A model generated the notes under the pieces. That model made no database searches, was not told the origin of the DNA, and saw nothing but the letters and a program-made list of their open reading frames with translations. From contig NZ_LGKG01000136.1 in assembly GCF_001294335.1 (NCBI RefSeq), forward strand, positions 1 through 64,000: a stretch of 64,000 nt of DNA, given 5' to 3'. The stretch comes from Streptomyces chattanoogensis (GTDB lineage: Bacteria; Actinomycetota; Actinomycetes; Streptomycetales; Streptomycetaceae). Position 1 is the stretch's first letter. Every line of letters starts with the position of its first letter. Both the position numbers and the translations under genes were made by a program. Positions 28,564 to 36,752 of the stretch are shown here, in pieces.

Positions 28564-29689
28564 GCGCGAAGCCGTCGTCGTCACCGGAATGTCGGTGACG
28601 ACCGCCTTCGGGCGGGGAACCGGCGCGCTGCGCGAGGCACTCGCGGCCGGGAAGCCGGCCTTCGGCGAGGTGACCCGGTTCGATGTGAGCCGCCGGCGCG
28701 CCAAGCGGGCGGCCCACCTGCCGGGCGCCCCGGTGCTGGTGGACGAACTGACCGATCTCCTGGCACAGGCGGCCGGGCAGGCGGGTCTGGACGCCGAAGC
28801 GGTCGGCGGGACACCGCTGCTCTTCGCGCGGCACAGCGATCCCTCCTGGCCGCGACAGCCTCAGGAACGCCAGGCGGACTGCCATGCCGCCGCAACGGGC
28901 AGCACGCTCGCGGCCCGCGCCGGGCTGCGGGACGCCCGCCGCACCTACACCAACGCCTGTGTGGCCGCGAGCACGGCGCTGGCCGATGCGGCGGCGCTGA
29001 TCGCGTCCGGTCGTGAGGAGCGGGTGGCGGTGGCCGCCGGCTACCTCGTCGACGAGGACGTCTTCTCCCTGTTCGACGCGGGCCGTGCACTCGCCGACGA
29101 CGGCGCTCTGCGCTCCTTCAGCGCCGGCCGCCGGGGGCTGCTGCTCGGTGACGGGATGGGCGCCGTGATCCTCGAGTCGGCGTCCGCCGCCGAGCGCCGC
29201 GGTGCCCTGCCGCTGGCGGGGCTGCTGGGCTGGGGCCGGGCGGGCGACGCCTACCACGTGTGCCAGCCGCATCCCGAGGGCCTCGGTATGGCCCGTGCCC
29301 TGTCCGCCGCGATGGCCCGCGCGGACCGTGCCCCCGAAGAGGTCGACTACCTCAACGCGCACGGCACCGGCACCTCGTACAACGACTCCGCGGAGGCCGC
29401 GGCCATCCACCGGGCGTTCGGGGCGTATGCACCGGAACTGCCGGTGAGTTCCACCAAGTCACTGACCGGACACACCCTCGAGGCCTCCGGGATCGTGGAG
29501 TTCGCGGTGTCGGTCCTCGTCCTCCAGGAGGGACTGCTTCCCGTGAACGCCGGCTACACCGGCCAGGATCCGGCCTGCCGGCTGAACCTTGTGACGGACG
29601 CACCGCGCAGCCTGAAGGCCCGGACCGTGGTGTCCCTCAACGCCGCCTTCGGCGGTGCCAACACGGCTCTGGTTCTGGGGGCGGTATGA
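28538..29689 (+). CDS. Beta-ketoacyl synthase of a highly reducing type II PKS
   Basis: 383 aa, shorter than FabF (about 410). The triad is complete: Cys141 (YTNACVAASTALA), His275 (NAHGTGTSYND) and His312 (STKSLTGHTLEASG). ATG 28538 has GGGGGG 8 bases upstream and lies inside the end of the second ACP gene. It would extend a starter acyl-ACP with malonyl-ACP. The following gene encodes a stand-alone ketosynthase-like N-domain that may act as the chain-length partner. Together with the FabG and MaoC genes it makes a minimal polyene-building set. Confidence 0.9.
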   Translation: MTAPRPTAEREAVVVTGMSVTTAFGRGTGALREALAAGKPAFGEVTRFDVSRRRAKRAAHLPGAPVLVDELTDLLAQAAGQAGLDAEAVGGTPLLFARHSDPSWPRQPQERQADCHAAATGSTLAARAGLRDARRTYTNACVAASTALADAAALIASGREERVAVAAGYLVDEDVFSLFDAGRALADDGALRSFSAGRRGLLLGDGMGAVILESASAAERRGALPLAGLLGWGRAGDAYHVCQPHPEGLGMARALSAAMARADRAPEEVDYLNAHGTGTSYNDSAEAAAIHRAFGAYAPELPVSSTKSLTGHTLEASGIVEFAVSVLVLQEGLLPVNAGYTGQDPACRLNLVTDAPRSLKARTVVSLNAAFGGANTALVLGAV

Positions 29690-30228
29690 CCACGACACAG
29701 GTGTGGGAGCGGGCTTTCTGGCCGGCGACGGAGAGCGAGGCGGCCCAGGGGCCGCGCAAGCTTCCCGGCTTCGTGGTGTCGTCGTTCAGCCCGCTCGTGG
29801 CCGAGGTCGCGGACCGCTGTCTGCGCGCGCAGTACGGCGAGCCGTCCGCCGCGGCGGACGACGGCGCCCGTACGGCCGTGGTGCTCGTCAGCCGGCTCGG
29901 CGACTTCGCCACCGACCGCGCGGTGGCCAAGGCGGTGGACGCCGGACGCCCGGTGCAGCCCCTGCTGTTCTTCCAGTCCGTGCCCAACTCGGTGATCGGG
30001 CATGTGACCACCCAGTGGCAGCTGCTCGGGCCGGTGGTCTGCTTCAGCCCGGAGGGTGATCCGGAGGAAGCCGCGCTGGAGTACGCCGATCTGCTCTTCG
30101 CGGACGGCGAGGCGGACCGGGCGCTGCTCGTCGTGGTGGAGCTCGCGACCGAGGAGGGCGCGCACGGTTCGGCGTCCGCGCTGCTGGTCGCTCCGGAGGA
30201 CCGGCCGACAGGAGGCGAGCAGCCGTGA
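29686..30228 (+). CDS. Stand-alone ketosynthase N-domain-like protein (PF13723 type)
   Basis: 180 aa starting with ATGA overlap on the KS stop. The block LLFFQSVPNSVIGHVTTQWQ followed by LGPVVCFSPEGDPEEAALEY and the DRALLVVVELA strand match the Ketoacyl-synt_2-type proteins found in aryl polyene clusters, where they are thought to assist or set chain length. It has no active-site Cys-His-His triad and is less than half a ketosynthase, so it cannot condense by itself. Being coupled on both sides to KS and the next gene, it is likely a structural partner of the KS at 28538. Confidence 0.75.
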   Translation: MTTTQVWERAFWPATESEAAQGPRKLPGFVVSSFSPLVAEVADRCLRAQYGEPSAAADDGARTAVVLVSRLGDFATDRAVAKAVDAGRPVQPLLFFQSVPNSVIGHVTTQWQLLGPVVCFSPEGDPEEAALEYADLLFADGEADRALLVVVELATEEGAHGSASALLVAPEDRPTGGEQP

Positions 30229-30758
30229 CCGCGCAGGAAACCGAGAAGCTCACCAAGACACCGGTCGCGGAGCTGGAGAACGAACTCACCGAGGCGCTGC
30301 GCCAGTTCTGGTGGCTGCACGACGCCCGCTGGTACCAGGGCGTCAAGAAGCGCTTCGGCCAGGAGGTCGCCAACGAGATCAACGCGGAGGCGCTCAGGTT
30401 CGTCGGCCGGCGGGTCGGCTCGTGGTACGCGGACCGCGAGGGGACGCCCGATGCCTGCTCCGCCGCCGCGTTGCAGACGGTGATCGAGGGAATCACCAGG
30501 ATCATGACCAACGAGGGGATGATGCGTTCCCATGCGGAGCCGGATCCCGACGGGGGGCCGGGCGTCCAGACGGTCATCACCGAGCACTTCGCCCTGAGGA
30601 TGCTGCGGGCCGCGCGCTCTCTGGAGGGGTACGACTGCCCCTGTCTCGACATGCGGGGCGGCTGGTTCGAAGGGCTCGGTGTCGAGGTCCGCGACGAGAA
30701 CAGGGAGTGCATGCGGACCGGTGGAGCCGTCTGCCGGTTCCACACCGAATCCGTGTAG
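30225..30758 (+). CDS. DUF6125-like protein of unknown function
   Basis: 177 aa from a GTG overlapping the previous stop, with AGGAGG about 10 bases upstream. The N-terminal half LRQFWWLHDARWYQGVKKRF followed by GQEVANEINAEALRFVGRR fits DUF6125-type proteins, and the C-terminal half has four cysteines (CPCLDMRGGWFEGLGVEV, ECMRTGGAVCRFH). The Cys arrangement recalls small-molecule-binding or metal-binding domains related to L-2-amino-thiazoline-4-carboxylate hydrolase-like folds. The position inside the PKS operon points to a role in the same pathway, perhaps on the aryl-amine or N-oxide. No reaction can be assigned. Confidence 0.75.
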   Translation: MTAQETEKLTKTPVAELENELTEALRQFWWLHDARWYQGVKKRFGQEVANEINAEALRFVGRRVGSWYADREGTPDACSAAALQTVIEGITRIMTNEGMMRSHAEPDPDGGPGVQTVITEHFALRMLRAARSLEGYDCPCLDMRGGWFEGLGVEVRDENRECMRTGGAVCRFHTESV

Positions 30759-30831
30759 CGCAAGATCCGTACCGCGCAAGATCCGTACAGCGCGAGACCC
30801 CGTACAGCGCAAGAACCGTGTAGCGCAAGGA
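30751..30831 (+). repeat. Five tandem 16-17-bp repeats in an operon spacer
   Basis: Units at 30751-30766, 30767-30782, 30783-30798, 30799-30815 and 30816-30831 share CCGTacaGCGCAAGat. The first unit contains the stop codon of the upstream gene (gtgtag) and the last provides the caaggag ribosome-binding site of the MFS gene. The array fills the entire 85-bp spacer. Confidence 0.9.
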
Positions 30832-30843
30832 GTTGTACCGTTC

Positions 30844-32298
30844 ATGACCGACAGGCTTGCTCCGGCAGATTTACCCGACCGTCCTGTGTACGCACGCCCG
30901 GGGCTGACCCTGCTCGCGGCCTGCGGCGCCGCGTTCATCGCCTTTCTCGGCGTCTCGGTGGTGTACATAGCCTTTCCCGAGCTGCCCAAGAGCTTCCCCG
31001 GCTCGTCGCTGTCCTCGCTGTCCTGGGTCGTCAGCGGGTACACGGTCGTCTTCGCCGCCGCGCTGGCGCCGATCGGGAAGATGGCCGATGTCATCGGTCT
31101 GCGCACGCTGTTCCTGGTCTCGGTGACCGGGTTCACCGCCGCCTCGCTGCTGTGTGCGCTCGCGCCGACCGCGGAACTGCTGATCGCCTTCTGTGCGCTG
31201 CAGGGGCTGTTCGCGGCGGGCATGATCCCGTCGTCGCTCGGTCTGCTCCTGGCGTCCCGGTCGCCGCAGCAGCGGCCGAAGGCCATCGGCCTGTGGGGCG
31301 CCAGCTCCTCGGCGGCCGCCGCGGTCGGGCCGCCGCTGGGCGGGTTCCTGGTGCACAGCTTCGACTGGTCCGGTGTGTTCCTGGTGAACGTGCCGCTCGG
31401 CGCGCTCCTGCTGATCCTGGCGTGGCGGGTGCTGCCCAGGGTGCCCAGCGAGCGCGGCGGCGTCCCCGACATGATCGGCATGCTGGCGCTGATGCTCGGC
31501 GTCGGCGGCCTGGTCGCGGGTCTGACGAAGGGCAGCACCTGGGGCTGGGGCAGCGCCGCGTTCCTGGGGACGACCCTGGGCGGCGCCCTGCTGCTCGGGC
31601 TGGCGGTACTGCGCTCGCGGCGCCACCGTGTCCCGGCGCTCCAGCTCACCTTGCTGCGCACCCGTAAATTCGCGGTGGCCAATGCGACCTTTGTGCTCTT
31701 CGGCGCGTCGATGTACTGCTGGCTGATCGCGGCACCGCTGTTCACCACCGAGATCTGGCACTACTCGCCGCTGTCGGCCGGACTCGCCCTGACGCCGGGC
31801 GCGGTGCTGTCCGTGGCCGCGTCCGTGCTGGCCGGGCGGATGCCCCGCAAGTACCAGCGCGCGGTGGTCGTGGCCGGCGCGCTCATGGTCGCCGTGCAGT
31901 GCGGAATCTGGGCGCTGGCCCTCAGGTCCACGCCCGACTACCTCGTGGTGTGGATGCCCGCCAACGTGATCGGTGGCGTGGGTATCGGTGCCGTGATGAC
32001 GACGCTGTCCTCGGCGGCGGCCGGGGCGCTTCCGCCGCAGCAGTTCGCTGCCGGTTCCGGTATGGCGATGACCTCCCGTCAGGTCGGCGCGGCCCTGGGA
32101 ACGGGCGCCTTCGCGGCGCTGACGGCGGCGCTGGGCGGTCCCGGACTCGGGGCTTTCCGGCTGGTGTTCCTGGTGTGCACGGTGCTCTCGGCCCTGGCCG
32201 GAGTCATCGCCCTGTGGCTGACGGATCCGGCGGAGCGGACCGCGACGGCGCCCGCCGCACCGGTACCCGTACCCGAAGTGCAAGGAGAATCACGATGA
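30844..32298 (+). CDS. MFS drug transporter, DHA2 type (probable product exporter)
   Basis: 484 aa with about 14 membrane segments, the DHA2 count. The first begins at about residue 18 (LTLLAACGAAFIAFLGVSVV), and the region LGPPLGGFLVHSFDWSGVFL-like between segments 5 and 6 is characteristic. Proton-driven export of drug-like compounds across the cytoplasmic membrane is the family role; here it probably exports the polyene product. Codon 10 is TTA (30871-30873). The ribosome-binding site comes from the last unit of a tandem repeat. Its stop overlaps the AurF-like gene start (ATGA). Confidence 0.9.
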   Translation: MTDRLAPADLPDRPVYARPGLTLLAACGAAFIAFLGVSVVYIAFPELPKSFPGSSLSSLSWVVSGYTVVFAAALAPIGKMADVIGLRTLFLVSVTGFTAASLLCALAPTAELLIAFCALQGLFAAGMIPSSLGLLLASRSPQQRPKAIGLWGASSSAAAAVGPPLGGFLVHSFDWSGVFLVNVPLGALLLILAWRVLPRVPSERGGVPDMIGMLALMLGVGGLVAGLTKGSTWGWGSAAFLGTTLGGALLLGLAVLRSRRHRVPALQLTLLRTRKFAVANATFVLFGASMYCWLIAAPLFTTEIWHYSPLSAGLALTPGAVLSVAASVLAGRMPRKYQRAVVVAGALMVAVQCGIWALALRSTPDYLVVWMPANVIGGVGIGAVMTTLSSAAAGALPPQQFAAGSGMAMTSRQVGAALGTGAFAALTAALGGPGLGAFRLVFLVCTVLSALAGVIALWLTDPAERTATAPAAPVPVPEVQGESR

Positions 32299-33317
32299 GC
32301 AGTCGGGCGCCCGAAGAACTCACCGGTGTCCAGTCCCCCGAGCTCCCCGCGTACGACCCGGACGACCAGGCGGAGAACGCCGTGATCGCCCGGCTCGCCG
32401 GGAACTGGCACCGCCGGGCCGCGGTGAAGCGCGAAGAGCCCAACCTGGCCGATCTGTTCGAGCTGGCGCGGGACGACTACCCGGAGCGGATCCTCCCGTT
32501 CCGGGACCACCCCACCTTCCGGGCGCTGCCGCCCGAGGACCGTGCCCGCCTGCTGAGCTGGGCGTGGATCTCGTACAACCGCACCACGGTGCTGCTCGAG
32601 GGGCAGATCGTCAATCCCGCGTTCCAGCTCGGCCTGGACGGTGAATTCCCGCAGCCGGTGAGCGAGTTGATGCAGCGTAGCCTGGCGCAGGCCATGGTGG
32701 ACGAGCAGTACCACACCCTGATGCACCTCAACGCCAGCGCCGTGACCCGGCGCCGGCGCGGGGAGGCGTTCGCCGACGCCGCGCTGCCCAGGCCCCTTGT
32801 CGTACGGGAGCACGAGGCCCGGCTCGCGTCCTGTGCGAACGAGCGGGAGCGCCGGCTGACCACGCTCGCCTTCGCCACCGTGGCCGAGATATCCATCAAC
32901 GCCTATCTGAACCTGATAGCCGACGACAAGGAGATCCAGCCGGTCAACAGCGCCACGGTCCGGATCCACAACCGTGACGAGTACTGCCACGCCTCGATCT
33001 CCGCGGTGCTGGCCGAGCAGGTCCACCACGCCCTGGACGACGGCGAGCGGCGGTACTTCCTCCAGTCCCTCGTCGCCGGTCTCGAGGCCTTCGTCGGCAA
33101 CGACTTCATGGCCTGGCACCGCATCATGGACGAGACGGGGATCCGCGGCGGTCACGAGATGCTCGACGACATCCAGCACGCGGGCGGGCGCAAGCGTCTG
33201 GTGCAGGACTTCTCCGGGCTGCGGAAGCTGGTCGAGAGCCTGGACGCCGTCGACGACCTCGACTTCGACTGGTCCCGGAGCGTCACCGGCTCCGACGCCG
33301 TCTCCCCCACCCGCTGA
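32295..33317 (+). CDS. AurF-type diiron arylamine N-oxygenase
   Basis: 340 aa. All seven iron ligands of AurF have counterparts: Glu102 (LEGQIVN), Glu137 and His140 (DEQYHTLMH), Glu198 (VAEISINAY), His225, Glu229 and His232 (HNRDEYCHASI). AurF converts p-aminobenzoate to p-nitrobenzoate through hydroxylamine and nitroso stages; the relative AzoC is reported to act in azoxymycin formation. AAGGAG lies upstream of the ATG. With pabAB and pabC in the same cluster, the amine of a PABA-derived starter or finished aryl polyene is the obvious substrate. Whether oxidation stops at hydroxylamine/nitroso (leading to azoxy) or nitro cannot be read from sequence. Confidence 0.92.
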   Translation: MSSRAPEELTGVQSPELPAYDPDDQAENAVIARLAGNWHRRAAVKREEPNLADLFELARDDYPERILPFRDHPTFRALPPEDRARLLSWAWISYNRTTVLLEGQIVNPAFQLGLDGEFPQPVSELMQRSLAQAMVDEQYHTLMHLNASAVTRRRRGEAFADAALPRPLVVREHEARLASCANERERRLTTLAFATVAEISINAYLNLIADDKEIQPVNSATVRIHNRDEYCHASISAVLAEQVHHALDDGERRYFLQSLVAGLEAFVGNDFMAWHRIMDETGIRGGHEMLDDIQHAGGRKRLVQDFSGLRKLVESLDAVDDLDFDWSRSVTGSDAVSPTR

Positions 33318-34091
<774 letters not shown>

Positions 34092-34122
34092 CGCCTCACC
34101 GCCGCAGTTCCGAAGAAGGAGT

Positions 34123-35070
34123 ATGTCTGTGTACGTTCATCCGGATCTCGAGCCGGTGCTGGCGGGCTTACCGGAGCGCAGCATGTTCGGCGACATCCCC
34201 CGGGCCCGGGAGGGGATGCGCAGGGCGATGTCCACGCGGGCCCCGTACGACGATCCCCGGCTGTCCATCGAGGACGCCGTCGCCACCCCTGCCCCCGGTA
34301 CGGACGGACCCGAGGTGCCGGTCAGGATCTACCGCCCGGTCGGTGCGGAAGGCGCGCTGCCGGCGGTGCTCTTCTTCCACGGCGGCGGATTCATCCTGGG
34401 CGACCTGGATTCGGGCGACCGGAACTGCGCCGACATGTGCGTCGGGACCGGCGCCGTGGTGATCGCCGTCGACTACCGGCTGGCCCCGGAGCACCCCTGC
34501 CCGGCAGCGCTCACGGATGCCTGGACGGCGCTGCGCTGGACTTCCGCCCGTGCGGCGGAGCTCGGGGTGGACCCCGGACGCATCGCGCTCTCCGGGCACT
34601 CGGCGGGGGCCTGCCTCGCCGCGGGTCTCACGCTGCGCGCCCGCGATGAGGGCGGCCCCGCCATCGCCTTCCAGCAGCTGCTGCTGCCCGCCCTCGACGA
34701 CCGGCCCGACGGCGGCTCCCGTGCGGAGATCGACGACCCCCGGGTGCTCAACGGAGCCTCGGTGGCGCAGCTCTGGGAGATGTACCTGGGTTCCGGGTCC
34801 GCCGAAGCACCGGCGTACGCCGTCCCCGCGCGGGCGACGGACCTCTCGGGACTGCCGCCCGCCTATGTCCAGGTGGCGGGTGCGGACCCGCTGCGTGACG
34901 AGGGAGTGGCCTACGCCCGGCGGCTCATGGAGCACCAGGTCGCGGTGGAACTCCACTTCGTCCCCGGTGCGTTCCATCTCTTCGAGGACTGGGCACCGGC
35001 CACGGAACTGGCCCGCTCCACCGTTGCGCACTGGACGCGTGCGCTCCGGGACGCGCTGGACGGAAAGTGA
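34123..35070 (+). CDS. Alpha/beta hydrolase (hormone-sensitive lipase type)
   Basis: 315 aa. Oxyanion motif HGGG at 86-89, nucleophile Ser160 in SGHSAG, Asp255 in GADPLRDEG and His285 in GAFHLF. This esterase class often acts as a discrete thioesterase or editing enzyme in pathways lacking a TE domain, so release of the polyene acid from ACP is plausible; hydrolysis of an ester is the alternative. Codon 16 is TTA (34168-34170). It is the last gene of the rightward operon and is followed by a strong hairpin. Confidence 0.9.
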   Translation: MSVYVHPDLEPVLAGLPERSMFGDIPRAREGMRRAMSTRAPYDDPRLSIEDAVATPAPGTDGPEVPVRIYRPVGAEGALPAVLFFHGGGFILGDLDSGDRNCADMCVGTGAVVIAVDYRLAPEHPCPAALTDAWTALRWTSARAAELGVDPGRIALSGHSAGACLAAGLTLRARDEGGPAIAFQQLLLPALDDRPDGGSRAEIDDPRVLNGASVAQLWEMYLGSGSAEAPAYAVPARATDLSGLPPAYVQVAGADPLRDEGVAYARRLMEHQVAVELHFVPGAFHLFEDWAPATELARSTVAHWTRALRDALDGK

Positions 35071-35245
35071 AGGGTCAAGCCAACGGAATTTCCCCTTCCG
35101 CCACCGGGAGGTTTTCCGACGGATGACAGGAACAGTGAATTCCGTATCCCTTGAACCATTGCCCATACCCATGCGCATGCCCGTGCCCGTGCCCATGACG
35201 CGCAGGGAGTTTTCATGGATTGCGGTTGCGGATTGCGGAACAATA

Positions 35246-35278
35246 CGTTCCGGCCGGAATTTCCTTCCGGCCGGAACG
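35246..35278. terminator. Strong bidirectional terminator at the right end of the cluster operon
   Basis: CGTTCCGGCCGGAA at 35246-35259 and its perfect complement at 35265-35278 with a 5-base loop, between the convergent hydrolase and regulator genes. Confidence 0.85.
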
Positions 35279-35317
35279 AGGCGAACGCCCGGTTGTACTC
35301 GGCGAGTTCAGCAGTAC

Positions 35318-35890
35318 TCAGCTGGCACGGGGAGCCGGCTGAGGCAGTGCCTTGTTCACCGCGTCCATACGGGACCGCGCATCGAGCTTGGTGAAGATGT
35401 TCCGCAGATGACGCTTGACCGTGCCCTCGGAAATGGAGAGCAGCTTGCCGATCTGACGATTGCTGAGCGCCCGGGCGACATGTTCCAGGATCTCCATCTC
35501 CCGGCTGGTCAGGGACGCCCACCCGGTCTCGCGTGCCGTCGCCGCGGCGGCTGCGGCCTCGGGACCGGCATCGTTCGCCGTCCCGCCGGTCGCCTGCGAG
35601 GTGTCTTCCTTGCCGTTACCGCACCCCACCGCCCGTTCGGCCTCGGCGGCGGTGTGTCCCGACGGCTTCTGCAGGACTCCGACCCGGTTGCGAAGGCGGT
35701 CGGTCGAGTCTCCGCGCAGGTAGTAGCGGTGAATCATTCCCGAGGGCAGGGTTACGCTCAGACAGGCGCCGGCCTCCCAGTCGAACGATTCCTTTCCGGC
35801 CGGATCGACCAGAACGAGTCCTCTCGCCCCCTCGGCCAGCCGCTCGGTCGGTTGCACCAGCAGTTCCCGGTACTTCTCGTACCGACTCAT
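35318..35890 (-). CDS. LuxR-type transcriptional regulator of the cluster
   Basis: 190 aa from ATG 35890, preceded by GGAAGGA. The C-terminal helix-turn-helix at about 128-180 is clear: ASLTSREMEILEHVARALSN, RQIGKLLSISEGTVKRHLRN, IFTKLDARSR. The N-terminal half (about 1-80) has no receiver or ATPase motif; it is a small domain of unknown fold followed by an Ala-rich linker. It has neither the phosphorylation Asp of a response regulator nor the Walker motifs of LAL regulators. As the only regulator beside the cluster it is the likely pathway-specific activator. No TTA codon was seen in it. Confidence 0.9.
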   Translation of the reverse strand: MSRYEKYRELLVQPTERLAEGARGLVLVDPAGKESFDWEAGACLSVTLPSGMIHRYYLRGDSTDRLRNRVGVLQKPSGHTAAEAERAVGCGNGKEDTSQATGGTANDAGPEAAAAAATARETGWASLTSREMEILEHVARALSNRQIGKLLSISEGTVKRHLRNIFTKLDARSRMDAVNKALPQPAPRAS

Positions 35891-36201
35891 GTGATCCTTC
35901 CCCCGCAAGTGAATCCGGCATCTGCCACCAGATGCTTTCAAAGCAATAATGGCGCTCCTGTCGCATCCATGGCGTAAGTAACCTACGGTACTGACAAAGA
36001 ATGGCCGACGCGTGCCTATGGGTGGCTCAACTCGATATGGCGTTCACGAACTTGTGATGCGACGGGGGTTCTTTTCCGGCCAGACGCGTACGGACTCTTG
36101 ACCGGCGGAGGCGGTCCGCTCGGCAGCGGGGGCGGCGGCCCGACCCAACGCCACGGAAAAGCCGGTGACATGGCGATATCGCCGCCCGTACGGTGCCGGT
36201 C
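35891..36201. other. Intergenic region with regulator promoter
   Basis: 311 bp between the divergent regulator and EF-G-like genes. The part near 35925-36005 is less GC-rich (tttcaaagcaataatgg, taagtaacctacggtac) and is the probable promoter of the LuxR-type gene. Minus-strand frames over 36016-36510 mirror the EF-G-like gene and are not considered real. Confidence 0.4.
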
Positions 36202-36636
36202 ATGACGACCGCACCGACCGAACGACTCGCCCGCCCGGTACGAGGGGTGAAGGTGCACTCCCCATGGAACGTCGGCGCGTGCGTGCCGACGTTCGGCAGG
36301 GTGGAGCTGGACTTCGAGCCGCTGCCCGCGGGGGTGGCCTCGACCGTCGAGTTCGCCTGCACCGCCCGGCCCGAACCGGCGCCGGAGTTCGAGGAGTTCC
36401 TCGTCCGGGGCGTGCTGCAGGAGTTGGCCGCCGAGAACACCGAGGACCCCGAAGCCCACCGGGGCGCCGCGGTGAACGCCCGGGTCGTCGTGCGCGCCAT
36501 GTCCTGGCACTGGGTCGACACCTGCGAGATGGTGTTCCTCCGCCTGGGCGCCCTCGCCGTGCGCGAGGCGCTGCGCTGTGTGGCGGAGGACCGTGAGCCG
36601 CAGCTGGTGGAGCGGCGGGTCAGGCTGTTCTTCTGA
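36202..36636 (+). CDS. Stand-alone EF-G domain IV-like protein
   Basis: 144 aa from ATG 36202 (a GTG nine bases upstream is possible). It reads like elongation factor G domain IV without the GTPase: VPTFGRVELDFEPLPAGV, the helix FEEFLVRGVLQELAAEN, and MSWHWVDTCEMVFLRLGALA followed by VREALRCVAEDREPQLVE, matching the DSSEMAF and ALKEAL segments of EF-G. Domain IV normally mimics the tRNA anticodon arm and enters the ribosomal A site. Small proteins of this kind occur in streptomycetes; their function is not known to me. Ribosome binding is possible but inferred. Monocistronic. Confidence 0.82.
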   Translation: MTTAPTERLARPVRGVKVHSPWNVGACVPTFGRVELDFEPLPAGVASTVEFACTARPEPAPEFEEFLVRGVLQELAAENTEDPEAHRGAAVNARVVVRAMSWHWVDTCEMVFLRLGALAVREALRCVAEDREPQLVERRVRLFF

Positions 36637-36663
36637 GGTCGGCGGCCGGCGACAACGAAGGCG

Positions 36664-36706
36664 CCGGGCGTCCAGGGCCCCGTCCGCAGGGGCCCCGGAC
36701 GCCCGG
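36664..36706. terminator. Nested hairpin between convergent genes
   Basis: Outer arms CCGGGCGTCC (36664-36673) and GGACGCCCGG (36697-36706) enclose an inner GGGCCCC/GGGGCCC stem, giving a long hairpin downstream of both the EF-G-like and the acyl-CoA dehydrogenase genes. Confidence 0.75.
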
Positions 36707-36716
36707 GGTGACTCCG

Positions 36717-36752
36717 TTATTACGGCTATTACGGCTGTTACGACTGCTACGG
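36717..36752. repeat. Four 9-bp tandem repeats at a gene end
   Basis: Units TTATTACGG, CTATTACGG, CTGTTACGA and CTGCTACGG are contiguous and run into the last codon and stop of the acyl-CoA dehydrogenase gene (minus strand). Each unit supplies an in-frame TAA, TAG or CAG/TAACAG-type triplet, so the gene end is followed by redundant stop codons. Confidence 0.7.

Noticed and set aside
35123..35260. Short plus-strand frame after the hydrolase gene with a gggagg upstream (proline/methionine repeat MPVPVP)
   Set aside because: Codes a simple repeat and runs into the terminator stem; no conservation evidence, so left as spacer.
36016..36510. Minus-strand frames upstream of the LuxR-type regulator
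   Set aside because: Antisense to the EF-G-like gene and of shadow composition.
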